Positions 6,881-17,827 of a stretch of 64,000 nucleotides of DNA are shown piece after piece. The number at the start of each line of letters is the position of its first letter. Positions within the stretch are counted from its first letter, which is position 1. The position numbers and the translations under genes are program-made. Below the pieces are notes generated by a model. The model saw only the letters and a list, made by a program, of their open reading frames with translations, searched no databases and was not told where the DNA came from. The stretch comes from Shewanella marina JCM 15074 (GTDB lineage Bacteria > Pseudomonadota > Gammaproteobacteria > Enterobacterales > Shewanellaceae), in NCBI RefSeq assembly GCF_000614975.1, contig NZ_BALM01000011.1, forward strand, positions 1 through 64,000, given 5' to 3'.

Positions 6881-9800
6881 TTAATCTGTATCGTAATCCA
6901 GTACCGGTTGTAGCCATTTTTCAGCTTCGGCGATGGTCATTCCTTTTCGGTTGGCATAATCTTCAACTTGATCGCGACCAATATTGGTTACCCCAAAGTA
7001 ACGTGATTGTGGGTGGGCAAAGTACCAGCCGCTGACGGCTGCGGTTGGGTACATGGCATAACTTTCAGTGATATTAAGATCGATATTTTGATCAGGTTGC
7101 AATAACTGCCAGAGTAACCCTTTTTCTGTGTGATCTGGGCAAGCAGGATAACCTGGCGCAGGTCGAATACCTTTGTATTTTTCACGGATAAGGGCTTCAT
7201 TATCGAGCGATTCATCAGTGGCATAACCCCAAAATTCTTTACGCACTCGTTCATGCATTCGTTCAGCAAAAGCTTCTGCTAAGCGATCGGCTAAACATTT
7301 GAGCATAATGGCACTGTAATCATCATGATTAGCTTCAAATCGCGCAATATGTGCGTCGATGCCATGCCCCGCAGTAACGGCAAAACCACCCATATAGTCT
7401 GCCACACCACTTTCTTTCGGTGCGACAAAGTCAGCTAAACAGAAGTTGTTATTACTGACTCGCTCAATCTGCATCCGTAAATGATGCGTGGTTAACAAGG
7501 TTTGTTGACGCGTTTCATCGGTATAGAGTTCAATATCATCATGATTGATGCTATTTGCGGGGAATAAGCCTATGACCGCTTTAGCCGTTAACCATTTTTC
7601 ATTAATGATCTGGTTAAGCATCTGTTTGCCATCGCTAAACAGTTTGCGTGCTTCTTCACCGACCACCTTATCTTCTAGGATTTCTGGATAATGACCATGT
7701 AACTCCCAACTTCTAAAAAAAGGCGTCCAATCAATACGCTCGACTAAATCAGTCAGAGGATAATCATCAAATACTTGGATGCCTAACTTATTAGGGGGTA
7801 TGGCTTGATAATTGTGCCAATCATGTTGGCATCGATTGGCTCTTGCTTCTTCAATAGAGATAATTTTTTTACGTTTAGTTTGGCTATTACGCTTGTCACG
7901 CATGGTTTGATATTCGTCATAGATGGCATCAATTGTTGCCTGACGGGTTTGGTTATTAATTAACTTACTCACCATTGGCACGGCTCTAGAGGCATCCGCA
8001 ATATAGATAGCCCCATGAGGAGCGTGGGGAGCAATCTTGACTGCGGTATGGATCTTAGAGCAGGTAGCACCACCAATAATGGCTGGAATCGTTAGTCCTT
8101 CACGGTGAAAGGTTTTAACGTTATGAACCATTTCATCTAAGCTTGGGGTGATTAACCCCGACATACCAATAATGTCGACATTTTCAGCTTTCGCGACTTC
8201 GATTATTTTCTCAACCGGTACCATTACGCCTAGATCGATCACTTCATAGCCATTACAAGCCAGTACCACGCCGACAATATTTTTGCCGATATCATGTACA
8301 TCGCCTTTTACCGTGACCATTAAAATCTTGCCATTGGATTGGCCAGCTATTTTTTCAGCTTCAATATAAGGATTTAAATAAGAAACAGCTTTTTTCATGA
8401 CCCGAGCAGATTTGACTACTTGAGGTAAAAACATTTTGCCTGAACCAAATAGATCTCCCACCACATTCATGCCATCCATTAATGGCCCTTCAATCACATC
8501 TAGTGGTCTGCTAGCAGCTGCACGTGCTTCTTCAGTATCTTGGTCAATATACTCAGTGATCCCTTTTACCAGTGCATGCTCAAGTCGTTTATTGACTGGG
8601 AGTTGCCGCCAACTTAAATCAGTTTTAGATTCAGCTTTTGCCCCATCTCCGCGATATTTTTCTGCTACGTCGAGTAATTGTTCAGTATTGTTTGAATTAG
8701 TAAGGGGGCAAGGTAAGTTGAGTACCACATGTTCAACTAACGGTTTAAGTTCTGCATCAATATCATCATAAATTGCCAGTTGACTTGGATTGACAATGCC
8801 CATGCTCATTCCCGCCTTGATGGCGTGGTAAAGGAATACCGCATGGATTGCCTCACGGACGGGGTTGTTGCCTCTAAATGAAAACGACACATTCGATACG
8901 CCACCTGAGATCATGGCATGTGGCAGAGTGCGTTTAATTTCTGCGGTCGCTTCAATAAAGTCGACACCATAGTTATCGTGTTCCTCAATACCGGTGGCGA
9001 TAGCGAAAATATTGGGGTCAAAAATAATGTCTTCAGGTGCAAAACCGACGCGATCAACAAGGACACGATAAGCACGAGTGCAGATCTCAATTTTACGTGC
9101 TTTAGTGTCTGCTTGACCCGCTTCATCAAACGCCATCACAATGGCAGCGGCGCCATAGCGTTTGATTAATTTGGCCTGTTCAATAAATTTAGTTTCTCCC
9201 TCTTTAAGCGATATTGAGTTAACAATCCCCTTACCTTGAATGCATTTTAATCCAGCCTCAATCACCTCCCATTTGGATGAGTCGATCATTACAGGCACTT
9301 TGGATATATCTGGCTCAGATGCGACCAAGTTTAAAAACTTAGCCATCATCTCAACTCCATCCAACATGCCTTCATCCATATTGATATCGATAATTTGTGC
9401 GCCATTTTCAACTTGATCTCGGGCAACATCGAGAGCAGTTTCAAATTGTCCCTCTTTAATCAGCCGTAAAAATCGTGCTGAACCCGTGACGTTTGTGCGC
9501 TCTCCCACATTCACAAACAGTGAATCTTTATCTATGGTTAAGGGTTCTAGGCCTGATAAACGACATGCAACTTCGATAGTCGGTAATGGCCGTGGTGAAT
9601 AGCAAGCAACGGCTTGTTTAATTGCGGTAATATGTTTTGGTGTGGTACCACAACAGCCGCCAATAATATTGATTAGACCTCTGGCTGCCCAATCTGCAAT
9701 AACTTGTGCCATCTGCTGCGGCGTTTCATCATAACCACCAAATTCATTGGGCAATCCCGCATTAGGATGAGCAGAAACATAACTTTCACTTATACGGCTT

Positions 9801-10587
9801 AATTCTTCAATATAGGGACTTAGTTCTTTAGGGCCCAGTGCGCAATTGAGCCCCATAGATAGAGGTTTGATATGGCGTAATGAGTTATAAAATGCCTCGG
9901 TTGTTTGGCCGGTTAAGGTGCGACCTGAAGCATCTGTGATGGTGCCCGATATCATGACGGGTAATTTGATATTGCGCTGACAAAATACTTCATCAATGGC
10001 AAATAAAGCGGCTTTGGCATTGAGCGTATCAAAGATGGTTTCCACCATGATCAAATCAACTCCGCCCTCAATAAGTGCATGACATGATTCTTTATAGGCA
10101 CTGACTAACTGATCAAAATGGATATTACGATAACTGGGATCATTAACATCAGGACTGATTGAGCAGGTACGGTTAGTTGGCCCGAGTACTCCTGCAACAA
10201 ATTTTGGTATCCCCGTAATTTGGCTCACTTCATCAGCCGCGGATCGTGCAATTTTCGCTGCAGCTAAGTTAATGTCTGCTGCAATCGATTGCATATCGTA
10301 ATCGGCCATCGCAATAGTGGTCGCGTTAAAGGTATTAGTTTCAATAATATCGGCGCCAGCATTGAGATAGGCAGATGGATATCTTTGATAATTTGTGGCT
10401 GAGTGAGCACTAAAAGATCATTGTTACCTTTGACATCACAGTGCCAATCTTTAAAACGCTGGCCTCTAAAATCGACTTCTGAAAGTTGATGATTTTGGAT
10501 CATTGTTCCCATAGCACCATCAAGAATCAAAATACGTTGGTTGAGTTCGTGTTCAATGGGGTGTAAGGCAGAATGCGATGATGTCAT
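6881..10587 (-). pseudogene. metH: B12-dependent methionine synthase MetH, single-base frameshift near N-terminus
   Basis: MetH transfers a methyl group from 5-methyltetrahydrofolate to homocysteine through cobalamin. The domains occur in order: homocysteine-binding with zinc ligands in GLNCALGP and GGCCGTTP, pterin-binding ([13 protein letters not shown]), B12-binding with the axial-His motif DVHDIGKN, and the C-terminal AdoMet activation domain. The start is ATG 10587, with AAAGG upstream. The reading frame breaks near 10375: residues up to QPQIIKDIH are in one frame and [16 protein letters not shown] continues in the next, with exactly one T missing on the coding strand. Everything downstream is fully conserved, so this is probably a sequencing slip or a very recent mutation. 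Its neighbours on the far side are the B12 salvage genes. Confidence 0.9.
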
Positions 10588-10658
10588 ATTATTTACCAAC
10601 CTTTAGAGTCCAAATATTCATAATGTTGTTATTTTTTGAGAAAATAGGATTTAGTTTT

Positions 10659-10682
10659 GGACATATATCCGTATAGACGTCC
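10659..10682 (-). promoter_or_regulatory. MetJ-like operator upstream of metH
   Basis: Three tandem 8-mers resemble the MetJ met-box AGACGTCT. The best is AGACGTCC at 10675-10682 (7 of 8), flanked by weaker copies at 10659-10666 and 10667-10674. The site lies about 70 bases upstream of the metH start, consistent with methionine repression of metH. Confidence 0.5.
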
Positions 10683-10766
10683 ATAATAGCCGAGTTAGAA
10701 GATTAAGGACAAGCGTTAATCAGTAATTAATCATTTGTTAATATTTATGTGAGTGACGATTTAGCG

Positions 10767-11372
10767 ATGCAGCAATTTTCTATTTATCTTTTGCGTCATG
10801 GTCAATGCCAAGGTGGGGATATTTTACGGGGGCGCACTGATGTGGCATTAACCTCATTAGGCCAGCAACAAATGCAACAAGCATTGGCAAAGTTTGAGCA
10901 TTTACCTTCATTAATTGTGACCTCACCACTGCAACGTTGCCTGCATTTTTGTCAGCTACAATGGCCTTCAGAGGTCATTCATTGTGTTACGCAATTAGCC
11001 GAATTTAATTTTGGCGATTGGGATGGGCAAACCTACCAGCAGTTATATCAAGATTATCCACAGCAATTAGATGCATTTTGGCAAGATCCTTGGCACAATC
11101 CGCCGCCAGCAGGTGAAACCATGATGGAATTTGAATTAAGGGTGATGCAAGCTTGGCAACATGTATTACAGTTAGTCGAGCAACAACAGCAAGATGCGCT
11201 GGTGGTGTGTCATGCGGGCGTTATTCGTTTTCTGCTTAGTTATGTTTTAGGTTGTTCAAAGCAAGTGGGTTTTTACAATGCCTTGCACTTACCTTATGCT
11301 GCCTTGCTGCAAATAAAATTATCAATAACAACAGATGGTCAGCAGTTTCTACAGCTTTGTTGGCCAGATTAA
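10767..11372 (+). CDS. cobC: Histidine phosphatase family protein, probable alpha-ribazole phosphatase
   Basis: This protein of about 200 residues belongs to the phosphoglycerate-mutase-like histidine phosphatases. It has the catalytic LLRHGQ motif close to the N-terminus, SPLQRC, and a second conserved His in VVCHAGVIRF. CobC removes the phosphate from alpha-ribazole phosphate or adenosylcobalamin phosphate late in nucleotide-loop assembly, and its place beside metH and the B12 salvage operon supports that role. A GTG at 10749 is an alternative start; ATG 10767 is preferred because it is preceded by a GAGTGA sequence at usable spacing. The gene lies upstream of the cobalamin riboswitch, so it is not under that riboswitch. 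Confidence 0.8.
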   Translation: MQQFSIYLLRHGQCQGGDILRGRTDVALTSLGQQQMQQALAKFEHLPSLIVTSPLQRCLHFCQLQWPSEVIHCVTQLAEFNFGDWDGQTYQQLYQDYPQQLDAFWQDPWHNPPPAGETMMEFELRVMQAWQHVLQLVEQQQQDALVVCHAGVIRFLLSYVLGCSKQVGFYNALHLPYAALLQIKLSITTDGQQFLQLCWPD

Positions 11373-11405
11373 GACCTATATGTTGAGTATGGGAAGTTAG
11401 CTTCG

Positions 11406-11526
11406 TTAAGGTGTTAGTTATTTTATGACTAACTTAAATGGGAATGTGTATCTCGTATTATATCAATTAGATACTGACTGTCCCCGCAACTGTGAGTGCT
11501 TAGCACAAGTCAGACACCAGCCTTAA
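11406..11526 (+). ncRNA. Cobalamin (AdoCbl) riboswitch
   Basis: The element has the hallmark boxes of the cobalamin riboswitch. A P1 stem pairs TTAAGG (11406-11411) with CCTTAA (11521-11526). A hairpin GTTAGT/ACTAAC lies at 11413-11433, GGGAA at 11440-11444, the B12 box CCCCGCAACTGTGAG at 11482-11496, and CAGACACCAGCC at 11511-11522. It precedes btuD and the rest of the salvage and transport operon, which it should repress when cobalamin is abundant. Confidence 0.95.
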
Positions 11527-11537
11527 TGTTGTTTTTT

Positions 11538-11567
11538 GCTTAAGCGGGTGCACTTAAGCGTAAAGGA
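11538..11567 (+). promoter_or_regulatory. Riboswitch expression-platform hairpin next to btuD ribosome binding site
   Basis: GCTTAAG (11538-11544) can pair with CTTAAGC (11553-11559), immediately before the Shine-Dalgarno AAAGGA (11562-11567) of btuD. No T-run follows, so control of translation initiation rather than termination is the better guess. Confidence 0.5.
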
Positions 11568-11572
11568 TATTC

Positions 11573-12367
11573 ATGTCACAGAACAAAGCATTAACGGTTT
11601 GCTCTTTATCTTGGAAAATCGATGCAAAATCGATTTTATCTGAGATTAGTTTTGAGTTGCCGCAGTCTCAAATGCTGGCTGTCATTGGCCCTAACGGTGC
11701 GGGTAAGTCGAGTTTATTACGAGCAATCTATCGATTTATTCAGGCTAATAGTGGTCAAGTCATGCTATTTGGTGAAGATGTCAGCAAAATGAGCTTACGT
11801 CAACTGGCTAAGCAAGTTGCGGTGGTACAACAAGAAAATAACGATCACTTTATTAGCACCACCTTTGATTTAGTGGCGATGGGAATGTTACCGCATAAAA
11901 GTTGGTTTGAAGGTCATACTTTGGATGATCAACAGCAAGTTGAGCAAGCATTGACTATGGTTGGATTACTTGACAAAGCCAACTGCATGTTAAGTGAGTT
12001 ATCTGGTGGTGAGCGACAACGCGCCTTGATTGCCCGAGCGATTGTACAAAAGCCTAAGCTGTTGATTTTAGATGAACCGACGAATCATCTTGATATTCGT
12101 TATCAAATTCAAATTTTAACCTTAATTAAAAAGCTTAATTTAACGGTGATCGTCTCTATTCATGATCTGAACTTAGCCAGCGCGATTTGTGACCAAATAT
12201 TGTTATTAAATCATGGTTGTGTTGTTGCTCATGGTACTCCAGATGATGTGATTACAGAGGCAACCATTGCTGATGTTTTTGGGGTTAAATGCCAAATCAA
12301 ACCGCATCCGTATCACCAGCGACCAATGGTGCAATATTTTTATGATAGTGAGGCGACTTATGACTAA
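11573..12367 (+). CDS. btuD: Cobalamin ABC transporter ATP-binding protein
   Basis: This 264-residue ABC ATPase powers vitamin B12 uptake across the inner membrane with BtuC and BtuF. It has Walker A GPNGAGKS at residues 39-46, the signature LSGGERQR near residue 143, Walker B LLILDEPTNHLD near 163, and a switch His in SIHDLN. It is the first gene after the cobalamin riboswitch and overlaps the start of btuC by 8 bases, indicating coupled translation. Related FecE/FhuC-type siderophore ATPases look alike, but the riboswitch and the cob/btu neighbours point to corrinoids. Confidence 0.92.
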   Translation: MSQNKALTVCSLSWKIDAKSILSEISFELPQSQMLAVIGPNGAGKSSLLRAIYRFIQANSGQVMLFGEDVSKMSLRQLAKQVAVVQQENNDHFISTTFDLVAMGMLPHKSWFEGHTLDDQQQVEQALTMVGLLDKANCMLSELSGGERQRALIARAIVQKPKLLILDEPTNHLDIRYQIQILTLIKKLNLTVIVSIHDLNLASAICDQILLLNHGCVVAHGTPDDVITEATIADVFGVKCQIKPHPYHQRPMVQYFYDSEATYD

Positions 12368-13378
12368 GCAGCATCATTATTGCTCTTTGTCTTGGGTATT
12401 GTTTGTACTCGCACTTTTTACTTTTTTATTTAGTTTATCTTTAGGCGCATACCCAGTATCAATGGTGCAGGTGATAAATCATTTGTTGCCTGACTCAATT
12501 AGTTCTATTTGGTCGACAGCAACGCCAGACCCTTTAGTTCAACAAGTTATTTGGCAATTACGATTACCGCGCATGCTATTGGCTTTTATGGCTGGGGCTG
12601 GTCTTGCTTTAGCTGGGGCAGTATTACAACGAGTGACCCGAAATCCTTTAGCCGATCCCTATCTATTTGGTATCTCATCAGGTGCTTCATTTGGCGCAGT
12701 GGTGATGCTTACCCTATTCAATAATAAACTCGGGCATATTGGTATTAGCACTGGCGCTATGCTTGGGGCATTAGCGGCAATGGTCATTGTGGTTGGCTTA
12801 AGTGGCCGGCAAGTTAATCGCCAAGTTGAGCGGATGCTATTAGCAGGTGTAGTCACTTCATTTATGTTTGCCGCCTTATCGAGCTTATTACTGTATTTTG
12901 CTGACCCTCAGGCGGCTGCGAGTGTGCTGTTTTGGAGTTTAGGCAGCTTTACCCGTGCATCATGCCTATTTTAATTTGGCCATTGTTAGCCTTGAGCATT
13001 AGTTACTGCATCATTGTTGCTTATAAACGGCCACTAAAGGCGTTAAGTGCGGGTGATGAAACCGCTCACAGTCTTGGTGTTAATGTGGTTAAAGTGAGAT
13101 TGTTGATGCTGGGGGTGTGCTCATTACTCACTGCGGTGTTAGTGGCATTTTGTGGCGGTATTGGCTTTGTCGGTTTGATGATCCCACATTGTGCGCGTTT
13201 GCTTTTTCCCCAACAATATTCATTTTTATTTGTCGGTTTGTTAGGCGGTATCTTTATGGTGTGGGTCGACGTATTTGCTCGCATGTTGCTAACCAATCAA
13301 GAGTTACCTATTGGTATTATCACCGCTGCAATGGGCAGCATCTTTTTCTTATTTATTCTTAAAAAGCGTCAGCGCTAA
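12360..13378 (+). pseudogene. btuC: Cobalamin ABC transporter permease BtuC, single-base frameshift
   Basis: This is the inner-membrane permease of the B12 importer, FecCD family. The start is ATG 12360, overlapping the btuD stop. The first half includes the family motif LRLPRMLLAFMAGAGLALAG and NPLADPYLFGISSGAS. The frame breaks at about 12964 within FWSLGSFTRAS: the second half (LALSISYCIIVAYKR, then GFVGLMIPHCARLL and ELPIGIITAAMG) continues in another frame, and one missing G after TCAT would restore TRASWPILIW. Both halves are well conserved, so this is a recent or artefactual frameshift rather than a decayed gene. Confidence 0.9.
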
Positions 13379-13396
13379 TTGATAGGTATTACAGCT

Positions 13397-14428
13397 ATGT
13401 ATTGCATTACACCCGTTTCAACCGTTAATGACAGCGCAATTTGGCATAAAATTAACAATAAAACTAAACCCATTGGCGCATTAGGCAAATTAGAACCGCT
13501 GGCAGCACAATTAGCGGCAGTATTAGGGCATCAGCATATTAAGTTAATGCCCCAAGCCATGATTTTTGCAGCAGATCATGGTTTGGCGAGAGCCGGTGTT
13601 TCGATTGCGCCAAGTGAAGTGACCCAGCAGATGGTGCATAACTTTGTTGCAGGCGGCGCGGCTATCAATGTGTTTTGCAGACAAATGCAGATTGATTTAG
13701 AGGTGATTGATTGCGGCATGTTATCGCCGTTAGATGATTCATTGGGCGTGATTAACCAGCGATTAGGGGCGGGTACTGAGGCCATTAATGTTACTGAGGC
13801 TATGTCGTTAACTACCTTGGAACAGGGCTTTGAATTTGCTAATCAACGCGTTGAGTATCACCGTCAACAAGGTATCAATCTGTTATTGCTGGGGGAAATG
13901 GGGATTGGCAACACCTCATCTGCGTCAGCCTTAATGACAGCATTATTAGATATAGATAGCGATCTCTGTGTTGGTGCTGGCACGGGAATAGATGAACAGA
14001 CATTAATTAGAAAACGACAGCTAGTTGCTGATGCAGTTGTTTTACATCAAGACAAACGTGGTGATACTAAGGCAATATTGGCTGCATTGGGTGGTTTTGA
14101 AATCGTGCAAATGACCGCCACTATGCTCGCTGCAGCACAAGCTAACATGCTCGTTATCATCGATGGTTTTATCGCATCTGCAGCGGCATTAGCCGCAGTA
14201 AAGTTAAATCCCCATGTTAAAGATTACCTGATTTTTGCTCATACCTCCCATGAACAAGGCCATCAATTGATGTTAGCTAATCTCGCGGCTAAACCATTAT
14301 TAGATTTAGGATTACGCTTGGGGGAAGGGAGTGGTGCTGTGTTGGCCTATCCATTAATTGAGGCCGCAGCAAATTTTTATAATCAAATGGCCAGTTTTGA
14401 AGATGCTGGTGTTAATTCTGTAGTTTAA
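13397..14428 (+). CDS. cobT: Nicotinate-nucleotide--dimethylbenzimidazole phosphoribosyltransferase
   Basis: CobT makes alpha-ribazole phosphate from nicotinate mononucleotide and dimethylbenzimidazole for the lower ligand of cobalamin. The protein of about 343 residues has [10 protein letters not shown] near the N-terminus, [18 protein letters not shown] in the middle, and the catalytic-Glu segment LRLGEGSGA near the end. ATG 13397 is taken as the start; an in-frame TTG at 13379 directly abuts the btuC stop and is an alternative. It is followed after 9 bases by cobS in the same operon. Confidence 0.93.
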   Translation: MYCITPVSTVNDSAIWHKINNKTKPIGALGKLEPLAAQLAAVLGHQHIKLMPQAMIFAADHGLARAGVSIAPSEVTQQMVHNFVAGGAAINVFCRQMQIDLEVIDCGMLSPLDDSLGVINQRLGAGTEAINVTEAMSLTTLEQGFEFANQRVEYHRQQGINLLLLGEMGIGNTSSASALMTALLDIDSDLCVGAGTGIDEQTLIRKRQLVADAVVLHQDKRGDTKAILAALGGFEIVQMTATMLAAAQANMLVIIDGFIASAAALAAVKLNPHVKDYLIFAHTSHEQGHQLMLANLAAKPLLDLGLRLGEGSGAVLAYPLIEAAANFYNQMASFEDAGVNSVV

Positions 14429-14437
14429 GGCCATGTT

Positions 14438-15211
14438 ATGTTAAAGCGTCAAATTGGGTTATTTCTTGTTGCTATGGGTTTTTTTACCCGTATTCCTATG
14501 CCTGCATGGGTATTTACTGACACTGAAAAATTAAATCGAGCCAGCCGCTATTTTGGTTTAGTGGGTACCTTCGTTGGTATTATTACTGCAACTGTTTTTT
14601 GGTTAGCACAAACAGTGTTACCGATTGGCGTGGCGGTGGTGTTATCGATGATTGTCTCTGTGCTGTTGACGGGGGGATTTCATGAAGATGGCTTAGCCGA
14701 TACTGCTGATGGCTTAGGTGGTGGCTGGAAAGTGGCTGATAAGCTCAACATCATGAAAGATTCTCGGTTAGGCAGCTATGGTGCACTTGCTCTAGTACTG
14801 GTATTACTATTGAAGTGGCAGTCGTTAACAGAGCTAGCACTGTATGATCCGATTACCGTGGTTGCCGCATTAATTGCGGCGCACACCTTAAGTCGAGTGG
14901 TTGCGGCCAGTTTTATTTTTACTGAAACCTATGTTCGAGATGATGAAACCAGCAAGAGTAAGCCGCTAGCCTCAGAGCAAAATGTCAATGATATTTCGAT
15001 TTTGTTACTGTGCAGTTTACCTGTTGCTTTGTTGGTGCATCATCAAGTCTTTGTTTATTTAGTGGTTACCATGCTGGTGGCTCGATTTGTATTAGTGCGT
15101 ATTTTTAGACGCCAAATTGGTGGCTATACCGGTGATGTACTGGGCGCTGTTCAGCAAGTTTGTGAGCTAATTTGTTATTTGGTTATTTTGCTCGCAGGAG
15201 GCTTAAATTGA
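14438..15211 (+). CDS. cobS: Adenosylcobinamide-GDP ribazoletransferase (cobalamin synthase)
   Basis: This 257-residue integral membrane enzyme joins alpha-ribazole to adenosylcobinamide-GDP, completing cobalamin. It has several hydrophobic segments and the family motif GGFHEDGLADTADGLGGG at about residues 78-95, with acidic residues likely to bind metal. AAGG precedes the ATG at good spacing. Its stop codon overlaps the proposed TTG start of cobU. Confidence 0.93.
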   Translation: MLKRQIGLFLVAMGFFTRIPMPAWVFTDTEKLNRASRYFGLVGTFVGIITATVFWLAQTVLPIGVAVVLSMIVSVLLTGGFHEDGLADTADGLGGGWKVADKLNIMKDSRLGSYGALALVLVLLLKWQSLTELALYDPITVVAALIAAHTLSRVVAASFIFTETYVRDDETSKSKPLASEQNVNDISILLLCSLPVALLVHHQVFVYLVVTMLVARFVLVRIFRRQIGGYTGDVLGAVQQVCELICYLVILLAGGLN

Positions 15212-15762
15212 TTGAGCTGGTGTTGGGCGGCGCGCGCAGTGGTAAAAGCCATTACGCTGAAGCAACGGCTGCCAGCCTCGATTGTTCGTACTATTACTAT
15301 ATTGCGACGGCTGAAGCTCAAGATGCCGAAATGGCACGGCGCATTGCTCAGCATCAACAAGATCGGCTTAATGCTAAAATTGATTGGCAATTGATTGAAG
15401 CGCCACAAGATATTTGCACTCCTTTAGCTCAGTTTAATCAACCTCAGCAATGTATCGTAATTGATTGCCTGACCTTATGGCTAACTAATTTACTTTTGGC
15501 TGGAGCTGATATTAATGCGAGCAAACAGGCGCTAATTGATCAGTTAAGAATGACTCAGGCTAATGTGATTTTAGTCAGTAATGAAGTGGGTTTAGGTATA
15601 GTGCCATTGGGTGAGTTATCACGCCGTTTTGTCGATGAAGCGGGTTGGCTCAATCAAGCGATTGCCGCGATAGCAGATAAAGTGACCTTTATTGCTGCGG
15701 GTTTACCATTAAGGATGAAGGCTGATGGCTTATACTTTAATGGTACAAGGCACCACCTCTGA
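15208..15762 (+). CDS. cobU: Adenosylcobinamide kinase / adenosylcobinamide-phosphate guanylyltransferase
   Basis: CobU phosphorylates adenosylcobinamide and then transfers GMP to it. The 184-residue protein begins [13 protein letters not shown], with the P-loop at the extreme N-terminus, and carries [11 protein letters not shown] and [12 protein letters not shown]. The start is taken as TTG 15208 because a perfect AGGAGG (15196-15201) lies 6 bases upstream and the P-loop then sits where the family has it. The TTG overlaps the cobS TGA. The gene's end overlaps the cobQ start by 38 bases. Confidence 0.92.
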   Translation: MIELVLGGARSGKSHYAEATAASLDCSYYYYIATAEAQDAEMARRIAQHQQDRLNAKIDWQLIEAPQDICTPLAQFNQPQQCIVIDCLTLWLTNLLLAGADINASKQALIDQLRMTQANVILVSNEVGLGIVPLGELSRRFVDEAGWLNQAIAAIADKVTFIAAGLPLRMKADGLYFNGTRHHL

Positions 15763-17224
15763 TGCGGGTAAAAGTACGCTAGTAGCTGCATTAGGCCGAG
15801 CATTTGCGCAAGGTATTGAGCCGCAATTAAGTTATGTTGCGCCTTTTAAACCACAAAATATGGCGCTTAATAGTGCCGTAACTACAGATGGTGGTGAAAT
15901 AGGTCGAGCGCAAGCTTTGCAAGCTTACGCTTGTGGTGTCGAGCCGCATACTGATTTTAACCCCATTTTACTCAAGCCGAGCTCTGATACACGGGCGCAA
16001 ATTATTGTGCAAGGGCATGCTTTGTCTGAAATGGATGCTGCTCAGTATTTTAATGGCTATAAAGTTAATGCCATGATCCCGGTACTCGATTCATTTTCAC
16101 GATTACAGCAGCAATATCAATTAGTCTTAGTTGAAGGTGCAGGGAGCCCTGCAGAAATCAATTTACGTGAAAATGATATTGCGAACATGGGCTTTGCAGA
16201 GGCGGTTGATTGCCCCGTTATTATTATTGCAGATATTGATAAAGGCGGAGTATTTGCGCATTTAGTTGGTACTTTGGCATTGCTGAGTGAAAGTGAACAA
16301 GCACGGGTTAAAGGCTTTGTGATTAACCGTTTTCGAGGTGATATTAGTTTATTGCAATCAGGTATTGATTGGTTAGAAAACTACACCAATAAACCAGTGC
16401 TTGGGGTGTTACCCTATTTAATGGACTTAAAAATTGATGCTGAAGATGCCATTGTTGAGCAACAGGTCAATGCATCTCAAGCTAAATTTAAAGTGCGAGT
16501 ACTGACCCTGCCAAGGATCAGTAACCATACTGATTTTGATCCATTAAGGCAGCGCTGTGATATCGATTTTGCTTATATCAATGCCGCTAACAGTCATTAT
16601 CAAGATTCAGGAGATCTGTTGATTATCCCTGGTAGTAAGAATGTTGCTGCTGACTTAGCCTTTTTGCGAGCGCAAGGTTGGGATAAATTGATTGAACGTC
16701 ATCTGCGTTATGGTGGCAAGCTCATTGGTATTTGTGGCGGTTTGCAGATGCTCGGTCAAAGCATTTATGACCCATTGCAGATAGAGAGTTCAGATGGCTT
16801 AACCCAAGGGCTTGGCTTATTACCTATCACAACAGAATTAACGACCAGTAAACGTCTAACCCAAGTACAAGGGCAGTTATGTTTAAATGGGCAACTTGCC
16901 GATGTTAAAGGTTATGAAATTCATTGTGGAATTAGTCAATTTAATGCTGATATAGTAGCGCCCTTAACATTACAACAAATTGATAACCAAAAATTTACTG
17001 ATGGCATGTTGTCTGATGATAATCAAATTTTTGTTAGTTATTTACATGGTATATTCGATCAGCCGCAAGCATGTCAGTTAATGCTTGCTTGGGCAGGACT
17101 TGAACAAGTCGAAGCGCTTGATATTGATGCCCAGCGTGAAACTGAATTAAATCGTCTTGCTACCATGGTCAATCAGCATTTAGATATGGATAAGCTGATT
17201 AATATTATAAAAGGAACGTCATGA
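15725..17224 (+). CDS. cobQ: Cobyric acid synthase
   Basis: CobQ (CbiP) amidates four carboxyl groups of adenosylcobyrinic acid a,c-diamide using glutamine and ATP. The 499-residue protein has an N-terminal dethiobiotin-synthetase-like domain ([31 protein letters not shown]) and a C-terminal glutamine amidotransferase domain with the nucleophile Cys in [10 protein letters not shown] and a late His in SYLHGIFD. Corrin-ring genes are absent from this window, so the enzyme may work on scavenged precursors. It overlaps cobU, and its stop overlaps the cobO start. Confidence 0.94.
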   Translation: MAYTLMVQGTTSDAGKSTLVAALGRAFAQGIEPQLSYVAPFKPQNMALNSAVTTDGGEIGRAQALQAYACGVEPHTDFNPILLKPSSDTRAQIIVQGHALSEMDAAQYFNGYKVNAMIPVLDSFSRLQQQYQLVLVEGAGSPAEINLRENDIANMGFAEAVDCPVIIIADIDKGGVFAHLVGTLALLSESEQARVKGFVINRFRGDISLLQSGIDWLENYTNKPVLGVLPYLMDLKIDAEDAIVEQQVNASQAKFKVRVLTLPRISNHTDFDPLRQRCDIDFAYINAANSHYQDSGDLLIIPGSKNVAADLAFLRAQGWDKLIERHLRYGGKLIGICGGLQMLGQSIYDPLQIESSDGLTQGLGLLPITTELTTSKRLTQVQGQLCLNGQLADVKGYEIHCGISQFNADIVAPLTLQQIDNQKFTDGMLSDDNQIFVSYLHGIFDQPQACQLMLAWAGLEQVEALDIDAQRETELNRLATMVNQHLDMDKLINIIKGTS

Positions 17225-17826
17225 CTTCTGCCGCTGACAATGCTAAGCGTCATCAACAACGTCAACAAAAACTACAACAAACCGTTGCTGGTAAAGTTGC
17301 AGCTGCAACTGATGAGCGTGGGGTCTTGATGGTGTTAACTGGGAATGGTAAGGGTAAAACCACTGCGGCGATTGGTACAGTAACGCGGGCGGTTGGGCAT
17401 GGTAAAAAAGCCGCCGTCGTACAGTTTATTAAAGGTAATTGGGAATGCGGTGAACGTAATTTGTTAGCCGCAAATGGTGTGCTGTTTGATGTGATGGCAA
17501 CGGGCTTTACTTGGGATACTCAAGATAAAGAAGCCGATATAGCGGCTGCGCAAGAGACTTGGCAACAAGCGTTGTTACGATTACAAGATCCAACCATCGA
17601 CTTGGTGGTATTGGACGAATTAACTTATATGTTGAGCTATCACTATTTAGCGGTTGATGATGTTGTGGCTGCAATTGAGCAAAGACCTACCCATCAACAT
17701 GTGATTGTCACTGGGCGAGCTTGTCATCGCAAGTTAACGACATTGGCTGATACTGTCAGTGAAGTTAAACCGATAAAACATGCATTTGATGCTGGCATCA
17801 AAGCACAAGTAGGTTTTGATTATTAA
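17221..17826 (+). CDS. cobO: Cob(I)yrinic acid a,c-diamide adenosyltransferase
   Basis: This corrinoid adenosyltransferase (CobO/BtuR/CobA type) attaches the adenosyl group to cob(I)alamin or its precursors. The 201-residue protein has a basic, Gln-rich N-terminus, the P-loop [10 protein letters not shown] at about residues 41-50, VVQFIKGNW, and [11 protein letters not shown]. It overlaps cobQ by 4 bases (ATGA) and ends immediately before btuF, so it belongs to the riboswitch-controlled operon. Confidence 0.93.
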   Translation: MTSAADNAKRHQQRQQKLQQTVAGKVAAATDERGVLMVLTGNGKGKTTAAIGTVTRAVGHGKKAAVVQFIKGNWECGERNLLAANGVLFDVMATGFTWDTQDKEADIAAAQETWQQALLRLQDPTIDLVVLDELTYMLSYHYLAVDDVVAAIEQRPTHQHVIVTGRACHRKLTTLADTVSEVKPIKHAFDAGIKAQVGFDY

Positions 17827-17827
17827 G

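Noticed and set aside
8436-8771. Plus-strand frame of 111 residues inside metH
   Set aside because: Antisense shadow of metH with a Ser-rich composition and no start signals.
6881-13378. True pseudogenisation of B12 use (metH and btuC)
   Set aside because: Both breaks are single-base events in otherwise perfect genes, and the same pattern occurs in two unrelated genes, so an error in the sequence is more likely; kept only as a finding to verify.
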